DNA of 64,000 nucleotides from Bacteroidota bacterium. GTDB lineage: Bacteria > Bacteroidota > Bacteroidia > Bacteroidales > JAADJA01. Positions 51,945 to 62,116 of this stretch are shown here, in pieces (position 1 is the first letter of the stretch; every line of letters starts with the position of its first letter). Position numbers and translations under genes: made by a program. The notes under the pieces were generated by a model, which did no database searches, had not been told where the DNA came from, and saw only the letters and a program-made list of their open reading frames with translations. The stretch covers positions 94,717 to 158,716 of the forward strand of contig JAHLKX010000010.1 of NCBI GenBank assembly GCA_020444515.1. The letters are read 5' to 3'.

Positions 51945-53168
51945 TTAACGATAAGCTGCGATCAGCAATTCAATATCCTGGTAAGGTAATGTAAAATAGT
52001 CTCCAATGTAAGATTTGGTCAGGGTTCCGTTAAACAGGTAAGCCCCCTGCCGCAAACCATAGTCCAGTTTAAGCATATTCTCAATACCGCCCACCTCACC
52101 AATGCGCAATAATATGGGTGTAAAGAAATTGCTAAAAGCATAAGAAGCCGTATGCGGTATGCTGGAGGCAATGTTCGGAACACAATAATGGGTTACGCCC
52201 ATCTTCTTAAAAACCGGCTCATTGTGATTGGTAATTTTAGAGGTTTCAAAACATCCTCCCTGATCAATACTGACATCGATGATAACGGCTCCTTCTTTCA
52301 TGTTCTCCACCATATCCTCCGTTACGATGCAAGGTGTCATGCCTTCTCTTGAGTGCACTGCTCCAATAGCAACATCTGCTGTCTGAAGGGCTTTCAGCAA
52401 AACCCTGGGTTGGATAATAGAGGTGAAGATCCTGTTATTGAGCGTATCCTGCAATCGTCTTAACTTATAGATGGAGTTATCGAAAACTTTAACGATGGCC
52501 CCAACACCCAGAGCAGCTCGTGCAGCATATTCAGCAACGGTTCCGGCACCCAGGATCACAACCTCTGTGGGCGTAATACCCGGAAATCCACCCAGGATAA
52601 TTCCTTTCCCGTATTTCTGATCACTGAGATATGCATTGGCAATAAAAATGGAAGCGGTTCCGACCAACTCGCTCATGGACCGGATAACAGGAAATGAAGC
52701 TGTTTTATCTTTGATGAGTTCAAATGCCAGTGCGGTCATTCTTTTGGACATCAACTTCTCGAAATATTCTCGTTTTTGACCTGTAATGTGAAGGGATGAG
52801 AGAATGGTTTGACGGGCATTTAACATCTCGATCTCTTCAAATGAAAGCGGCGCTACTTTAAGGATGATGTCCGCTTTGAATACTTCATCCTTGGAATAAA
52901 CGATCCGAGCTCCGACTTCACTGAAATCTTCATTTTTAAAATGGGCTGATCTCCCGGCATTGTTTTCAATGATCACCTTATGCCCATTGGCTACGAGCAA
53001 TCCAACTGCTTGTGGCACCAGTGGAAGCCGACATTCCTGGAACGAGGATTCGGTAGGTACGCCAATGGTGATGCTCTTTTGATGAGTATTTACATCAAGG
53101 GTTTCCTCCTGGGGCAGTAGTTTTTCTCCATCTGAAAATTTCAGAAAACCATTGTGTTCAGCATTCAT
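51945..53168 (-). CDS. ald: Alanine dehydrogenase
   Basis: A 407-residue NAD-dependent enzyme of the alanine dehydrogenase/PNT family that converts alanine to pyruvate and ammonia. The start at 53168 (MNAEHNGFLKF) is chosen; the longer frame to 53228 adds 20 unrelated residues. The substrate domain has IGVPTESSFQECRLPLVPQA and GHKVIIENNAG. The NAD-binding domain has VVILGAGTVAEYAARAALG, and RLPLVPQAV replaces the usual RVALTP loop. It is tail-to-tail with the Ig lipoprotein gene. Its N-terminus is longer than usual. Confidence 0.85.
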   Translation of the reverse strand: MNAEHNGFLKFSDGEKLLPQEETLDVNTHQKSITIGVPTESSFQECRLPLVPQAVGLLVANGHKVIIENNAGRSAHFKNEDFSEVGARIVYSKDEVFKADIILKVAPLSFEEIEMLNARQTILSSLHITGQKREYFEKLMSKRMTALAFELIKDKTASFPVIRSMSELVGTASIFIANAYLSDQKYGKGIILGGFPGITPTEVVILGAGTVAEYAARAALGVGAIVKVFDNSIYKLRRLQDTLNNRIFTSIIQPRVLLKALQTADVAIGAVHSREGMTPCIVTEDMVENMKEGAVIIDVSIDQGGCFETSKITNHNEPVFKKMGVTHYCVPNIASSIPHTASYAFSNFFTPILLRIGEVGGIENMLKLDYGLRQGAYLFNGTLTKSYIGDYFTLPYQDIELLIAAYR

Positions 53169-53249
53169 ATTGTAAGGATGAGAATTGTGGCTAAAAGTAA
53201 TAAAGAATCCATGAAATTGCAAATGCAAATTTGCAATCAGGGATACAAA

Positions 53250-53681
53250 TCAGAATGAAATTAACCGGGATCCATCTTCAGCATTCACATCAATTGAAAT
53301 ATACACCGTTTCCTCCGGCAAAAATGGTTCAATCTTCTCCGCCCATTCGATAAAACAAAAGTTACCGCTGAAGAAATAATCTTCATACCCAATATCGAAC
53401 AGTTCTTCAATGGTTTTCATTCGATAGACATCATAATGATAGATCTCGCCGGATTGGTTGTTATAAACATTGACCAATGCAAACGTAGGACTGCTAACGG
53501 TATCTTTTACCCCGAGGTTTTGACACAATTTTTTGATCAGGGTTGTTTTTCCGGCACCCATCTCTCCATACATCGCAAATACCCGCTGGTCAGGATGTGC
53601 CTTAAGAATGGCTTCCGCTACCTCATCCAATGCTGCCGGATCGATACAAACCATGGTCCTGTGCTGCTTATCAGACTTCAT
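53250..53681 (-). CDS. tsaE: tRNA threonylcarbamoyladenosine ATPase TsaE
   Basis: A 143-residue P-loop protein. Walker A is GEMGAGKTTLIKKL (about 41-54), followed by VSSPTFALVNVYN and IYHYDVYRMK, with FCFIEWAEKIEP (Trp-containing family motif). It assists t6A synthesis on tRNAs. The porX gene is upstream by 13 bp on the same strand and the alanine dehydrogenase gene is downstream. Confidence 0.92.
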   Translation of the reverse strand: MKSDKQHRTMVCIDPAALDEVAEAILKAHPDQRVFAMYGEMGAGKTTLIKKLCQNLGVKDTVSSPTFALVNVYNNQSGEIYHYDVYRMKTIEELFDIGYEDYFFSGNFCFIEWAEKIEPFLPEETVYISIDVNAEDGSRLISF

Positions 53682-53694
53682 GATTCAACCAATT

Positions 53695-55248
53695 TTATTT
53701 AGCAGAAAGTACAATGTAAGGGATCAACATCTCCTCCAGGGAAATTCCTCCATGCTGGAAGGTGTTCTTATAATAATTGACGTAATAGTTGTAATTATTC
53801 GGGTAGGCGAAAAAATCATTTTTTTTGCAGAAAATGAAGGATGAACTAACATTTAACCGTGGCAGATAGATATCATCCGGATTTCGGACCTCATACACTT
53901 CTTTGCTGTTATACTGCAAGGCTTTACCCACTTTATAGCGAAGGTTTGTATTGGTATTCCGATCACCCAGGACCTTCACCGGATCATTCACCCGAACCGA
54001 TCCATGGTCGGTGGTAACAATCACATCCGCTTTTTTGTCGGCCAGGTAATCAAATATCTCCTTTAAAGGGGAATGCTCAAACCAGGAAAGGCTGATGGAA
54101 CGGTAAGCCGATTCATCATCTGCCAGTTCGCGGATGATCTCCATTTCAGTCCTTGCATGCGAAAGCATATCCACAAAATTATACACGATCACATTCAGGT
54201 CATTGTTGATGAGGTTGGGCAAACTCTCCACCAGCTTACGACCCACATTTAAATTAAGCACCTTGGTATAACTGGATTTAATGTTTTTACCATACCGTTT
54301 CAGGTATTCCCCTAAGAGTTGCTCCTCATATTGATTTTTTGTTCCTTCATCATCTTCGCCGATCCAGAAATTGGGGTATTTACGCTGGATCTCAGCCGGC
54401 ATGAGTCCCGAAAAAAGAGCATTGCGGGCATACTGTGTTACCGTAGGAAGTATACTGTAATAGATATCGTCACTTTTCACCCTGAATTTATCCTCGATCA
54501 CTGGCTGAATGGTCTTCCACTGATCATAGCGCAGATTGTCGATCAGGATGAAAAACAATGGCCGGTTTCCTGTGATCATCGGAAATAATTTTTCTTTCAG
54601 CAGGGTATGTGATAAAACGGGCCGGTTATCAGAATGACCATTGATCCAATCGTAGTAATTTCTTTCGATAAATTTGGCAAACACCTGGTTAGCTTCATGC
54701 TTTTGCATGTTCAAAATTTCCAGTATTCCACTGTCGGTAGAATTATCCAATTCCAGTTCCCAGCGCACGAGTTGTTTATAAACATCTACCCACTCATCAT
54801 GATCAAGCCGTCCGGATATTTGCATCCCCAGTTGATTGAAGGTTTGCTGATATTGCGTGGTTGATTTTTCACTTCTTAGCTTTTTATTTTCCAGGTTTTT
54901 TTTCAGACTCAACAGGATCTGTTTCGGATTGACCGGTTTGATCAGATAATCGGCAATATTGGATCCAATGGCTTCTTCCATGATCAACTCTTCTTCACTT
55001 TTGGTAATCATTACCACCGGAAGATTCGGAAAGTCAGCTTTGAGTTTTTCCAGGGTTTCAATACCCGACAATCCTGGCATTTGTTCATCCAGAAAAATGA
55101 TATCATATATATTGTCTCTCACCATATCCAGTGCCTCCGAGCCATTATTCGTAACATCCACGGCATATCCTTTTTGCTCGAGGAACATAATATGGGGCTT
55201 CAGTACGTCTATTTCATCATCCACCCATAAAATTTTAATATTCTCCAT
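53695..55248 (-). CDS. porX: PorX, T9SS response regulator/PglZ-type enzyme
   Basis: A 517-residue bifunctional protein. The REC domain (about 1-120) has acidic Asp10-Asp11, phospho-acceptor Asp54 (FLDEQMPG), Thr82 and Lys104. The C-terminal PglZ/alkaline-phosphatase-type domain (about 200-517) has FILIDNLRYDQWK, VDMLSHARTEMEI and VTTDHGSVRVNDP, the metal-site motifs. PorX works with the sensor PorY and sigma factor SigP to control type IX secretion and cleaves cyclic oligonucleotides in studied species. No PorY gene is in this window. It is divergent from the acyltransferase gene and 13 bp upstream of tsaE. Confidence 0.92.
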   Translation of the reverse strand: MENIKILWVDDEIDVLKPHIMFLEQKGYAVDVTNNGSEALDMVRDNIYDIIFLDEQMPGLSGIETLEKLKADFPNLPVVMITKSEEELIMEEAIGSNIADYLIKPVNPKQILLSLKKNLENKKLRSEKSTTQYQQTFNQLGMQISGRLDHDEWVDVYKQLVRWELELDNSTDSGILEILNMQKHEANQVFAKFIERNYYDWINGHSDNRPVLSHTLLKEKLFPMITGNRPLFFILIDNLRYDQWKTIQPVIEDKFRVKSDDIYYSILPTVTQYARNALFSGLMPAEIQRKYPNFWIGEDDEGTKNQYEEQLLGEYLKRYGKNIKSSYTKVLNLNVGRKLVESLPNLINNDLNVIVYNFVDMLSHARTEMEIIRELADDESAYRSISLSWFEHSPLKEIFDYLADKKADVIVTTDHGSVRVNDPVKVLGDRNTNTNLRYKVGKALQYNSKEVYEVRNPDDIYLPRLNVSSSFIFCKKNDFFAYPNNYNYYVNYYKNTFQHGGISLEEMLIPYIVLSAK

Positions 55249-55613
55249 ACAACAATAGTTTTAGCGGCTAATTGCCTGATCTTTCAACACAAAACATTTA
55301 TAAAATCGGGGTAAAATTACTTCATAAAGTTACACAAAAAGAAGGTGATTTGGAATTTGAATGTGTATACCATAATAAATGCAGAAATAAGAATATTATT
55401 GTTCGCAAAAAAATATTTAATCAACATCCCCTTTGTAAATTTGCCAACAGCTCAAGCAGAATCCAGAAATGAATTGATCAAATTCAGGTTTCATTTGTTA
55501 CTGAAACATGGAAATTTTTGCACCAGGCAGGTTGTAACCAATTACACTGAACTTGGTAGAAGAGAGCTCGATAAGTTTATGACAATATTCAAATTAGCAA
55601 TTCATCCTGAAAA
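55249..55613. other. Intergenic region between porX and the acyltransferase gene
   Basis: No gene is firmly supported. A TAAATTTG -7 element on the plus strand lies at 55436-55443. Short frames on the plus strand have no motif; one runs into the acyltransferase start and could be a leader. Confidence 0.4.
55436..55443 (+). promoter_or_regulatory. Candidate -7 element for the acyltransferase gene
   Basis: TAAATTTG on the plus strand, 170 bp before the ATG at 55614, which implies a long leader if used. Confidence 0.35.
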
Positions 55614-56615
55614 ATGGCAGTAAAGCGGAAAGAGCAATCCATTGAAACATTGCGGGGGATTGCCATCATACTGATGGTGGCTGGCCATGTTATTGGCGAC
55701 AATTCTACAACAGGTCTGCAGGTTCGCGACGAATCGGCGTGGCGATATTTTTATTACACTTTCGAATATCTACGCATGCCTCTTTTCACCGCCATTTCAG
55801 GATTTGTATATGCCCTCAAGCCCTTACAAAGTGATCATATCGGCCGTTTCCTCAAAGGTAAATCCAGGAGAATTTTGCTGCCTTTTTTCACCGTGGCTAC
55901 TGTCCAGTACCTCATGAATGCCCTGGTCCCATATGTAAATAATCCCGTTCCATTGGAAGGCATCTGGCGCATCTATATTTTTTCATATGGTCAGTTTTGG
56001 TTTCTGCAAGCTTTGTTCCTGGTGTTTATTACCCTGTCGGCACTGGAATATTATAAGATTTTATCAAACCTGAAGACCTGGGCCATAAGCCTGGGCATCT
56101 CCACTGCATTGTTACTGATCATCAACCAAAACTTCTCGATCAACTATTTCAGTTTTAGCAGATATCTTTATTTGTTGCCTTTCTTTTTGCTTGGATTGGG
56201 ATTGAACCGGTTTAAGGACCAGTTATTTAAAAAACCGGTCCTCCTTTTACTGGTATTAACGCTGATCATTACAGTGACCATCCAACAACTGGAATGGTTT
56301 GATGTGATTCAAACCCGAAGTCATCGATTCAGCACCATCAGCGTTTTTGTTGGGATTTCAGGCATCTGGCTGATCTTTTATATTCGCCGTCCCTTCAAAT
56401 GGCTGGCCGAACTGGGGTATTACGCCTATGGCATTTACCTGTTCCATGTATTCGGCACCGCTGGCAGCCGCATATTTGCGAAATTACTGGGATTTGAAAA
56501 TATGGGTTTGTTGTTTATAGTCGGACTCATTTTCGGCCTGGGCTTACCCATCCTTTTTGAGCTGATTATATTGCGCAGTGCGATATTGCGTCGCTTATTT
56601 CTCGGACTACGTTAA
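55614..56615 (+). CDS. Acyltransferase family 3 membrane protein
   Basis: A 333-residue integral membrane acyltransferase (AT3). It starts with SIETLRGIAIILMVAGHVIG, where the LRG and H motifs are typical, then FFYYTFEYLRMPLFTAISGF and RRILLPFFTV. About ten membrane segments follow. It moves acyl groups to envelope glycans or lipids; the acceptor is unknown. It is divergent from porX and upstream of the HD gene by 57 bp. Confidence 0.85.
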   Translation: MAVKRKEQSIETLRGIAIILMVAGHVIGDNSTTGLQVRDESAWRYFYYTFEYLRMPLFTAISGFVYALKPLQSDHIGRFLKGKSRRILLPFFTVATVQYLMNALVPYVNNPVPLEGIWRIYIFSYGQFWFLQALFLVFITLSALEYYKILSNLKTWAISLGISTALLLIINQNFSINYFSFSRYLYLLPFFLLGLGLNRFKDQLFKKPVLLLLVLTLIITVTIQQLEWFDVIQTRSHRFSTISVFVGISGIWLIFYIRRPFKWLAELGYYAYGIYLFHVFGTAGSRIFAKLLGFENMGLLFIVGLIFGLGLPILFELIILRSAILRRLFLGLR

Positions 56616-56646
56616 AATCATATATCACGTCAACCTATTAAAATCG

Positions 56647-56654
56647 TATTTTTG
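56647..56654 (+). promoter_or_regulatory. -7 element of the HD-domain gene
   Basis: TATTTTTG, matching TAnnTTTG, 19 bp before the GTG start at 56673. Confidence 0.5.
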
Positions 56655-56672
56655 TTTCACAAAATATAATGG

Positions 56673-57905
56673 GTGATCAACAAACGAAAAATCATCAATG
56701 ATCCAGTTTATGGGTTTATCAATATCCAGAGCGATCTGCTTTTTGATCTGATAGAACACCCATACTTTCAACGATTGCGTCGCATCAAGCAGCTTGGATT
56801 GACCCACCTTGTTTATCCGGGTGCCTTACATACCCGGTTTCACCATAGCCTGGGAGCCATGCACCTGATGCAGGAAGCCCTCCACGTGCTTAAAAGCAAA
56901 GGGCACACCATCACCCAAATGGAATTTGAAAGTGCCTTGATTGCCATCCTCCTGCATGATATCGGCCATGGCCCTTTTTCGCATGCGCTGGAGCATTCGA
57001 TCATAAAAGGCGTTCACCATGAGACCATTTCTGAGGTGATGATGAATACCCTTAACCAGCAATTTAAAGGTGCGTTGGAAAACGGGATCCATATTTTCAA
57101 TCATCAACATCATAAACAGTTTCTTTCTCATTTGGTGTCGAGTCAATTGGACATGGACCGCCTGGATTACCTGACCCGCGACAGTTTTTTCACCGGTGTT
57201 TCAGAAGGAGTGATCGGAACGCAAAGGATCATCAAAATGCTGAATGTATCGGATGGGAACCTCGTGGCTGAAGAGAAAGGAATTCATAGCATTGAAAAAT
57301 TCATCATTGCCCGCCGCATCATGTACTGGCAGGTTTATCTTCATAAAACCGTACTTGCGGCCGAGAACATGCTGATCAAAATATTGGCCCGGGCCAGTTA
57401 CCTGGCAAAAGCGGGTCATGATCTGTTTGCCACACCGGCCTTACACTTTTTCCTTCATCATGAAGTCGACAGGATCATGCTTGAGAAAGACGAAAGGGTA
57501 CTCTACCATTTTACCCACCTTGACGATTTTGATATCCTTTCCGCTGTTAAAGTTTGGACTGACCACAACGATCCCATTCTTTCATTGCTTTGCCAGTCGT
57601 TGATCAATCGCAAATTATTCAAATGTGAAATTCAACCTGAACCCTTCGAATATTTCTATCTTGAGCAGCTGAAGGAGAAAATCTCTTCTTATTATGATGT
57701 CAAAGAAGAGGAGCTGCACTATTTCCTGGTGAGCGATACCACTTCCAATTATGCCTATCAGCAGGGTACGGACGAGATCGAGATCCTGTTGAAATCGGGT
57801 AAAATTGTTGACATGCTGGATGCATCCGATCAATTCGACACAGGCATCCTGTCGAAATTAACCACCAAACATTTTATCTGTTATCCCAAGGAGGTGATTA
57901 ATTAA
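56673..57905 (+). CDS. HD-domain phosphohydrolase (SAMHD1-like)
   Basis: A 410-residue metal-dependent phosphohydrolase starting at GTG. It has [33 protein letters not shown] (first His), [16 protein letters not shown] (His-Asp pair) and [13 protein letters not shown] (last Asp), the HD order of dGTPase/SAMHD1 relatives. The GTG start is supported by the -7 element just upstream and by the [11 protein letters not shown] beginning. It may act on dNTPs. It lies between the acyltransferase and lpxD genes. Confidence 0.85.
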   Translation: MINKRKIINDPVYGFINIQSDLLFDLIEHPYFQRLRRIKQLGLTHLVYPGALHTRFHHSLGAMHLMQEALHVLKSKGHTITQMEFESALIAILLHDIGHGPFSHALEHSIIKGVHHETISEVMMNTLNQQFKGALENGIHIFNHQHHKQFLSHLVSSQLDMDRLDYLTRDSFFTGVSEGVIGTQRIIKMLNVSDGNLVAEEKGIHSIEKFIIARRIMYWQVYLHKTVLAAENMLIKILARASYLAKAGHDLFATPALHFFLHHEVDRIMLEKDERVLYHFTHLDDFDILSAVKVWTDHNDPILSLLCQSLINRKLFKCEIQPEPFEYFYLEQLKEKISSYYDVKEEELHYFLVSDTTSNYAYQQGTDEIEILLKSGKIVDMLDASDQFDTGILSKLTTKHFICYPKEVIN

Positions 57906-57936
57906 TCAACCTGGCTCCTCACTTCGCTTTTTTCAT

Positions 57937-57944
57937 TAATTTTG
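57937..57944 (+). promoter_or_regulatory. -7 element of lpxD
   Basis: TAATTTTG, 23 bp before the ATG at 57968. It overlaps a possible GTG start at 57944 and so excludes it. Confidence 0.5.
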
Positions 57945-57967
57945 TGGCAATCTCAATTTATCACTGC

Positions 57968-58996
57968 ATGGAATTTACAGCTAACCAGATTGCATCGGTC
58001 ATCAATGGAACGGTGGAAGGCAATCCCGATGTCAAGGTCAACTATGTATCGAAGATCGAAGAGGGCAAGGCAGGCACCATTACGTTCCTGGCCAATCCGA
58101 AATATACCCAGTACATCTATGAAACAGCAGCGAGTATCGTCATCGTAAATCGTGATTTCTCAGCGGAAAAGGCCATTGCCGCCACCCTGATCCGTGTTGA
58201 TGATGCCTATCTCGCTTTTGCTAAACTGCTGGACTATTACAATAAGATCAAACTCGATAAATCCGGCATATCAAAACAAGCCTATATAGCAGATTCAGCC
58301 AGCATTGGAAAGGATTGTTACATTGGCGAATTTGCCTTTATTGGCGACAATGTAAAGATCGGACACAATACCAAAATTTACCCCCAGGTTTATATTGGTG
58401 ACAATGTGGTAGTGGGTGACAATACCACGCTCTATCCCGGTGTGAAGATATATTCCGATAACCGGGTGGGGAGTGATTGTATCATTCATGCCGGTGTGGT
58501 AGTGGGAAGCGATGGCTTTGGGTTTGCGCCACAAACCGAAAGTGATTATACGAAGGTAGCCCAGATAGGCAATGTGATCATCGAGGATAAAGTTGAAATT
58601 GGTGCCAATACCACCATTGACCGGGCCACTTTGGGATCCACCATTATCCGAAAAGGGGTTAAACTGGACAATCTGATCCAGATCGCCCACAATGTGGAGA
58701 TCGGCGAACATACGGTGATCAGTGCACAAACCGGTATTTCAGGTTCAACAAAAATCGGAAAGTTCTGCATGATCGGCGGCCAGGTAGGCATCATCAATCA
58801 CATTACCATAGCCGATGAAGTTAAAATTGCAGCACAATCGGGTATTGGGAAAAGCCTCCTGAAAAAGGGTGAGATCGTCCAGGGTTCACCCGCATTTGAT
58901 ATCAGTAAATACCGGCGGGCATACATTCATTTCCGCAACCTTGAAAACATCAAGAACAAACTGGATGAAATGGATAAAAAGCTGGACGAAAAATAA
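57968..58996 (+). CDS. lpxD: UDP-3-O-acylglucosamine N-acyltransferase LpxD
   Basis: A 342-residue acyltransferase for the third step of lipid A synthesis. The start is ATG 57968 ([20 protein letters not shown]); an in-frame GTG at 57944 sits in the -7 element. The N-terminal uridine-binding domain (about 1-100) precedes a left-handed beta-helix of hexapeptide repeats (about 100-300) with [12 protein letters not shown] and [16 protein letters not shown] carrying the catalytic His. A C-terminal helix ([19 protein letters not shown]) ends it. It heads lpxD, lpxC-fabZ, lpxA, efp, lpxD2 on the plus strand. Confidence 0.95.
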   Translation: MEFTANQIASVINGTVEGNPDVKVNYVSKIEEGKAGTITFLANPKYTQYIYETAASIVIVNRDFSAEKAIAATLIRVDDAYLAFAKLLDYYNKIKLDKSGISKQAYIADSASIGKDCYIGEFAFIGDNVKIGHNTKIYPQVYIGDNVVVGDNTTLYPGVKIYSDNRVGSDCIIHAGVVVGSDGFGFAPQTESDYTKVAQIGNVIIEDKVEIGANTTIDRATLGSTIIRKGVKLDNLIQIAHNVEIGEHTVISAQTGISGSTKIGKFCMIGGQVGIINHITIADEVKIAAQSGIGKSLLKKGEIVQGSPAFDISKYRRAYIHFRNLENIKNKLDEMDKKLDEK

Positions 58997-59089
58997 ACGC
59001 ACACCTTTTGCAGTAAGGGCTCTCTAAGTCGTTAATTATTTGGTTAATAGAAATCCAATCATCTTCCGGTTGAATTAGGCAATTATATT

Positions 59090-59097
59090 TATATTTG
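59090..59097 (+). promoter_or_regulatory. -7 element of lpxC-fabZ
   Basis: TATATTTG, an exact TAnnTTTG match, 13 bp before the ATG at 59111. Confidence 0.6.
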
Positions 59098-59110
59098 CCC
59101 GCTAATTATT

Positions 59111-60511
59111 ATGACGGATAAACAAAGAACAATAGCTGCACCCGTTTCAGTTTCAGGTAAAGGATTGCATACCGGCGTTGATGTCACACTGACCTTTAAA
59201 CCTGCGCCTGAAAATTCAGGCATACAATTCAAACGGGTCGATCTTGATGAACAGCCAGTCATACAGGCTGATTGCGATCATGTACTGGATACCAACCGGG
59301 GAACCACCATTGGATCAAACGGGGCTCAGGTTGCCACCATTGAGCATGTGATGGCTGCTATTACCGGCATGCAGATCGATAACATCATGGTGGAGATTGA
59401 TAATTATGAAACGCCCATCAAGGATGGATCTGCACGTTTTTTCACAGAAGCCCTGGAGAAAGTCGGGACCGTTGAACAATCGGCTGAAAAGGAATTTTTC
59501 GAATTGGATAAAGTCCTTACCTATTATGATGCCGAGCATAAGGTCGAAATCATTGCCATTCCGGCTGATGAGCTTAAAATTTCGGTGATGATTGATTTTG
59601 AAACCGAGGTTTTGAGTACGCAAAATGCCACACTCGAATCCATCACCGATTTCAACAAAGAAATATCCAGTTGCCGGACATTTGTATTTCTGCATGAACT
59701 GGAATTTTTACTTTCCAATGACCGGATCAAAGGAGGCGACCTGAACAATGCCATTGTTTTCGTAAACCGGGTGATCACCCAGGAAGAACTCGACCGTTTG
59801 GCCAGGCTGTTCAACAAACCATCGGTGAAGGTGTTGCGCAAGGGCATCCTGAATAACGTCGATTTGTATTTCGAAAATGAACCAGCCCGTCATAAATTAC
59901 TCGATGTTGTTGGAGATCTACGTTTGGCCGGAGTTGGATTAAAGGCCCACATCATCGCCAAACGACCAGGACATGGTGCCAATGTTGAATTTGCAAAAAT
60001 TATAAAAAAATATAAAGTGGAAAAGGAAAAAAACAGGTTCGAACCACCGTTTGATCTTAACAAAACACCCCTCTTTGATATCAATAAAATCCAGGAGTTA
60101 CTGCCCCACCGACCCCCTTTCCTGCTCGTTGATAAAATTCTCGATATGGATGAATCTCACGTCATCGGGATGAAAAATGTAACCATGAACGAAGGATTTT
60201 TCGTAGGGCATTTCCCCGGTGAACCGGTGATGCCCGGTGTTCTTCAGATCGAAGCCATGGCACAGACCGGTGGCATTTTAGCACTGAACACCGTTGATGA
60301 ACCTGAAAATTATCTAACTTTTTTTCTTAAAATCGAACATGTAAAATTCAGAAATAAAGTTGTTCCCGGCGACACGCTGGTATTCAGCCTGAGATTGCTC
60401 TCACCCATCCGCAGAGGCCTCTGCCATATGAAAGGCATAGGATATGTCGCCAATAAACCAGTCATAGAAGCCGAAATGCTGGCCCAGATCTCTAAAAAGA
60501 ACAACCCATAA
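59111..60511 (+). CDS. lpxC-fabZ: Bifunctional LpxC deacetylase / FabZ dehydratase
   Basis: A 466-residue fusion common in Bacteroidota. LpxC (about 1-310) deacetylates UDP-3-O-acyl-GlcNAc, the committed lipid A step; zinc-ligand regions are TIEHVMAAITGM and ARHKLLDVVGDLRLAG. FabZ (about 320-466) dehydrates 3-hydroxyacyl-ACP, with LLPHRPPFLLVDKI and GHFPGEPVMPGVLQIEAMAQ holding the catalytic His and Glu. Coupling the two could balance phospholipid and lipid A synthesis. lpxA starts 14 bp downstream. Confidence 0.96.
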   Translation: MTDKQRTIAAPVSVSGKGLHTGVDVTLTFKPAPENSGIQFKRVDLDEQPVIQADCDHVLDTNRGTTIGSNGAQVATIEHVMAAITGMQIDNIMVEIDNYETPIKDGSARFFTEALEKVGTVEQSAEKEFFELDKVLTYYDAEHKVEIIAIPADELKISVMIDFETEVLSTQNATLESITDFNKEISSCRTFVFLHELEFLLSNDRIKGGDLNNAIVFVNRVITQEELDRLARLFNKPSVKVLRKGILNNVDLYFENEPARHKLLDVVGDLRLAGVGLKAHIIAKRPGHGANVEFAKIIKKYKVEKEKNRFEPPFDLNKTPLFDINKIQELLPHRPPFLLVDKILDMDESHVIGMKNVTMNEGFFVGHFPGEPVMPGVLQIEAMAQTGGILALNTVDEPENYLTFFLKIEHVKFRNKVVPGDTLVFSLRLLSPIRRGLCHMKGIGYVANKPVIEAEMLAQISKKNNP

Positions 60512-60525
60512 ACCTACATACGACA

Positions 60526-61335
60526 ATGAATCAACCACTGGCCTACGTACATCCACAAGCCCGAATCGCGAAAAATGCTGTAATTGAACCTTTTGTTAAC
60601 ATTGAGCGCAATGTTGAAGTGGGTGAAGGAACCTGGATCGGTTCCAATGTAACCATTATGGAAGGGGTTAAGATTGGGAAAAATTGTAAAATATTTCCCG
60701 GCGCCGTGATCGGAGCCATTCCACAGGACCTGAAATATGCCGGAGAAGACACCACCGTTGAAATCGGTGATAACACTACGATCCGTGAATTTGTAACCAT
60801 CAACCGGGGAACCAGTGAAAGCTGGAAAACCGTGATCGGTGAAAGTTGCCTGTTAATGGCTTATGTGCACATCGCCCATGATTGTTACATTGGAAACAAT
60901 GTGATCCTGGGAAATGCCACCAACCTGGCCGGCCACATTCACATTGACGAGTGGGCCATCCTCGGAGGGATCTGCGCTGTTCACCAATTCGTTAAGATTG
61001 GTGGCCATGTATACATTGGTGGTGGTTCACTGGTCCGAAAAGATGTTCCTCCCTATACGAAAGCAGCCAGGGAACCTCTCTCCTATGCCGGCATCAACTC
61101 CATCGGCCTGAGACGCCGGGGCTACTCCAACGACAAGATCAATGAAATACAGGATATTTACAGGATCCTTTATGTGACCAAAGGCTACAATGTTACCCAG
61201 GCCGTTCGGTATATCGAAGCCAATATGCCCAGCACACCGGAGCGGGATGAAATTCTATCCTTTATCAATCAATCGACCAGGGGCGTCATGAAAGGATATT
61301 CTAAACTTCCTGGGAACTCACAAAGTTTTGTCTAA
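60526..61335 (+). CDS. lpxA: UDP-N-acetylglucosamine acyltransferase LpxA
   Basis: A 269-residue hexapeptide-repeat acyltransferase for the first lipid A step. The left-handed helix (about 1-190) has IEGxxIG-type repeats (GVKIGKNCKIFPGAVIGAIP), the catalytic His in YVHIAHDCYIGNN and GGHVYIGGGSLVRKDVPPYT. The C-terminal helical domain (about 195-265) has GINSIGLRRRGYSNDKINEI. It follows lpxC-fabZ by 14 bp and is likely cotranscribed. Confidence 0.96.
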   Translation: MNQPLAYVHPQARIAKNAVIEPFVNIERNVEVGEGTWIGSNVTIMEGVKIGKNCKIFPGAVIGAIPQDLKYAGEDTTVEIGDNTTIREFVTINRGTSESWKTVIGESCLLMAYVHIAHDCYIGNNVILGNATNLAGHIHIDEWAILGGICAVHQFVKIGGHVYIGGGSLVRKDVPPYTKAAREPLSYAGINSIGLRRRGYSNDKINEIQDIYRILYVTKGYNVTQAVRYIEANMPSTPERDEILSFINQSTRGVMKGYSKLPGNSQSFV

Positions 61336-61475
61336 GTAAAACATCATCCCATTTTCCCGATCCTATTATCAATTCATAACCGGGCAAGGTATATTGTGCG
61401 CTGCTTCAACGATCAGCCAGATAAACTTTTATCTGCTTTTTCATCATTCCCCGTCTGATCTTTCAAATAAAATCA

Positions 61476-61483
61476 TAATTTTG
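61476..61483 (+). promoter_or_regulatory. -7 element of efp
   Basis: TAATTTTG, an exact TAnnTTTG match, 37 bp before the ATG at 61521. Confidence 0.6.
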
Positions 61484-61520
61484 CCCCTCATTTGCAACTA
61501 AACGATTTAATACCAAGAAT

Positions 61521-62087
61521 ATGGCAACGACCTCCGATTTCAGAAACGGATTGACAATTGAAATGAACAATGATCTGATGACCATCGTAGAATTTCAACA
61601 TGTAAAACCGGGTAAGGGTCCGGCCTTTGTCCGCACCAAACTTAAAAGTTTAAAAACCGGAAAAGTGATTCCCCATACCTTCAATGCCGGTGTTAAGGTA
61701 GACGTGGCCCGCGTGGAGCGCCGGCCCTATCAATACCTCTACAAAGATGAAATGGGATACTATTTTATGAATACGGAAACCTTCGAGCAGGTACCCATTC
61801 CTGAGGAAATCATCAGTGCCCCTGCGTTTTTAAAAGAGGGTCAGGAAGTTGAAATTTTATTCCATGCCGATACGGAAACACCCCTATCATGCGATATGCC
61901 TGCTTATGTGGTACTGGAGATCACCTATACCGAACCTGGTGAAAAAGGAAATACCGCCACCAATGCCCTTAAAGAGGCGACCCTGGAGACTGGTGCCACC
62001 GTTAAAGTCCCGCTTTTTATAAATGAGGGTGAAAAGATCAAAGTTGACACCCGGACCGGGGATTATTCGGAACGTGTTAAAGACTGA
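61521..62087 (+). CDS. efp: Translation elongation factor P
   Basis: A 188-residue three-domain EF-P that relieves ribosome stalling at proline runs. The first KOW-like domain (about 1-65) carries [20 protein letters not shown] with the loop Lys that is usually modified. The second domain has [20 protein letters not shown]; the third ends [18 protein letters not shown], the family hallmark. It has its own -7 element and is followed after 29 bp by the second lpxD-like gene. Confidence 0.96.
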   Translation: MATTSDFRNGLTIEMNNDLMTIVEFQHVKPGKGPAFVRTKLKSLKTGKVIPHTFNAGVKVDVARVERRPYQYLYKDEMGYYFMNTETFEQVPIPEEIISAPAFLKEGQEVEILFHADTETPLSCDMPAYVVLEITYTEPGEKGNTATNALKEATLETGATVKVPLFINEGEKIKVDTRTGDYSERVKD

Positions 62088-62116
62088 GCCATTCTATCCC
62101 CAATTTATCCTGTCCA

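Noticed and set aside
55272..55623. Short plus-strand frames between porX and the acyltransferase gene
   Set aside because: They start at weak codons upstream of the candidate -7 element and have no motif; possibly a leader but not supported as genes.
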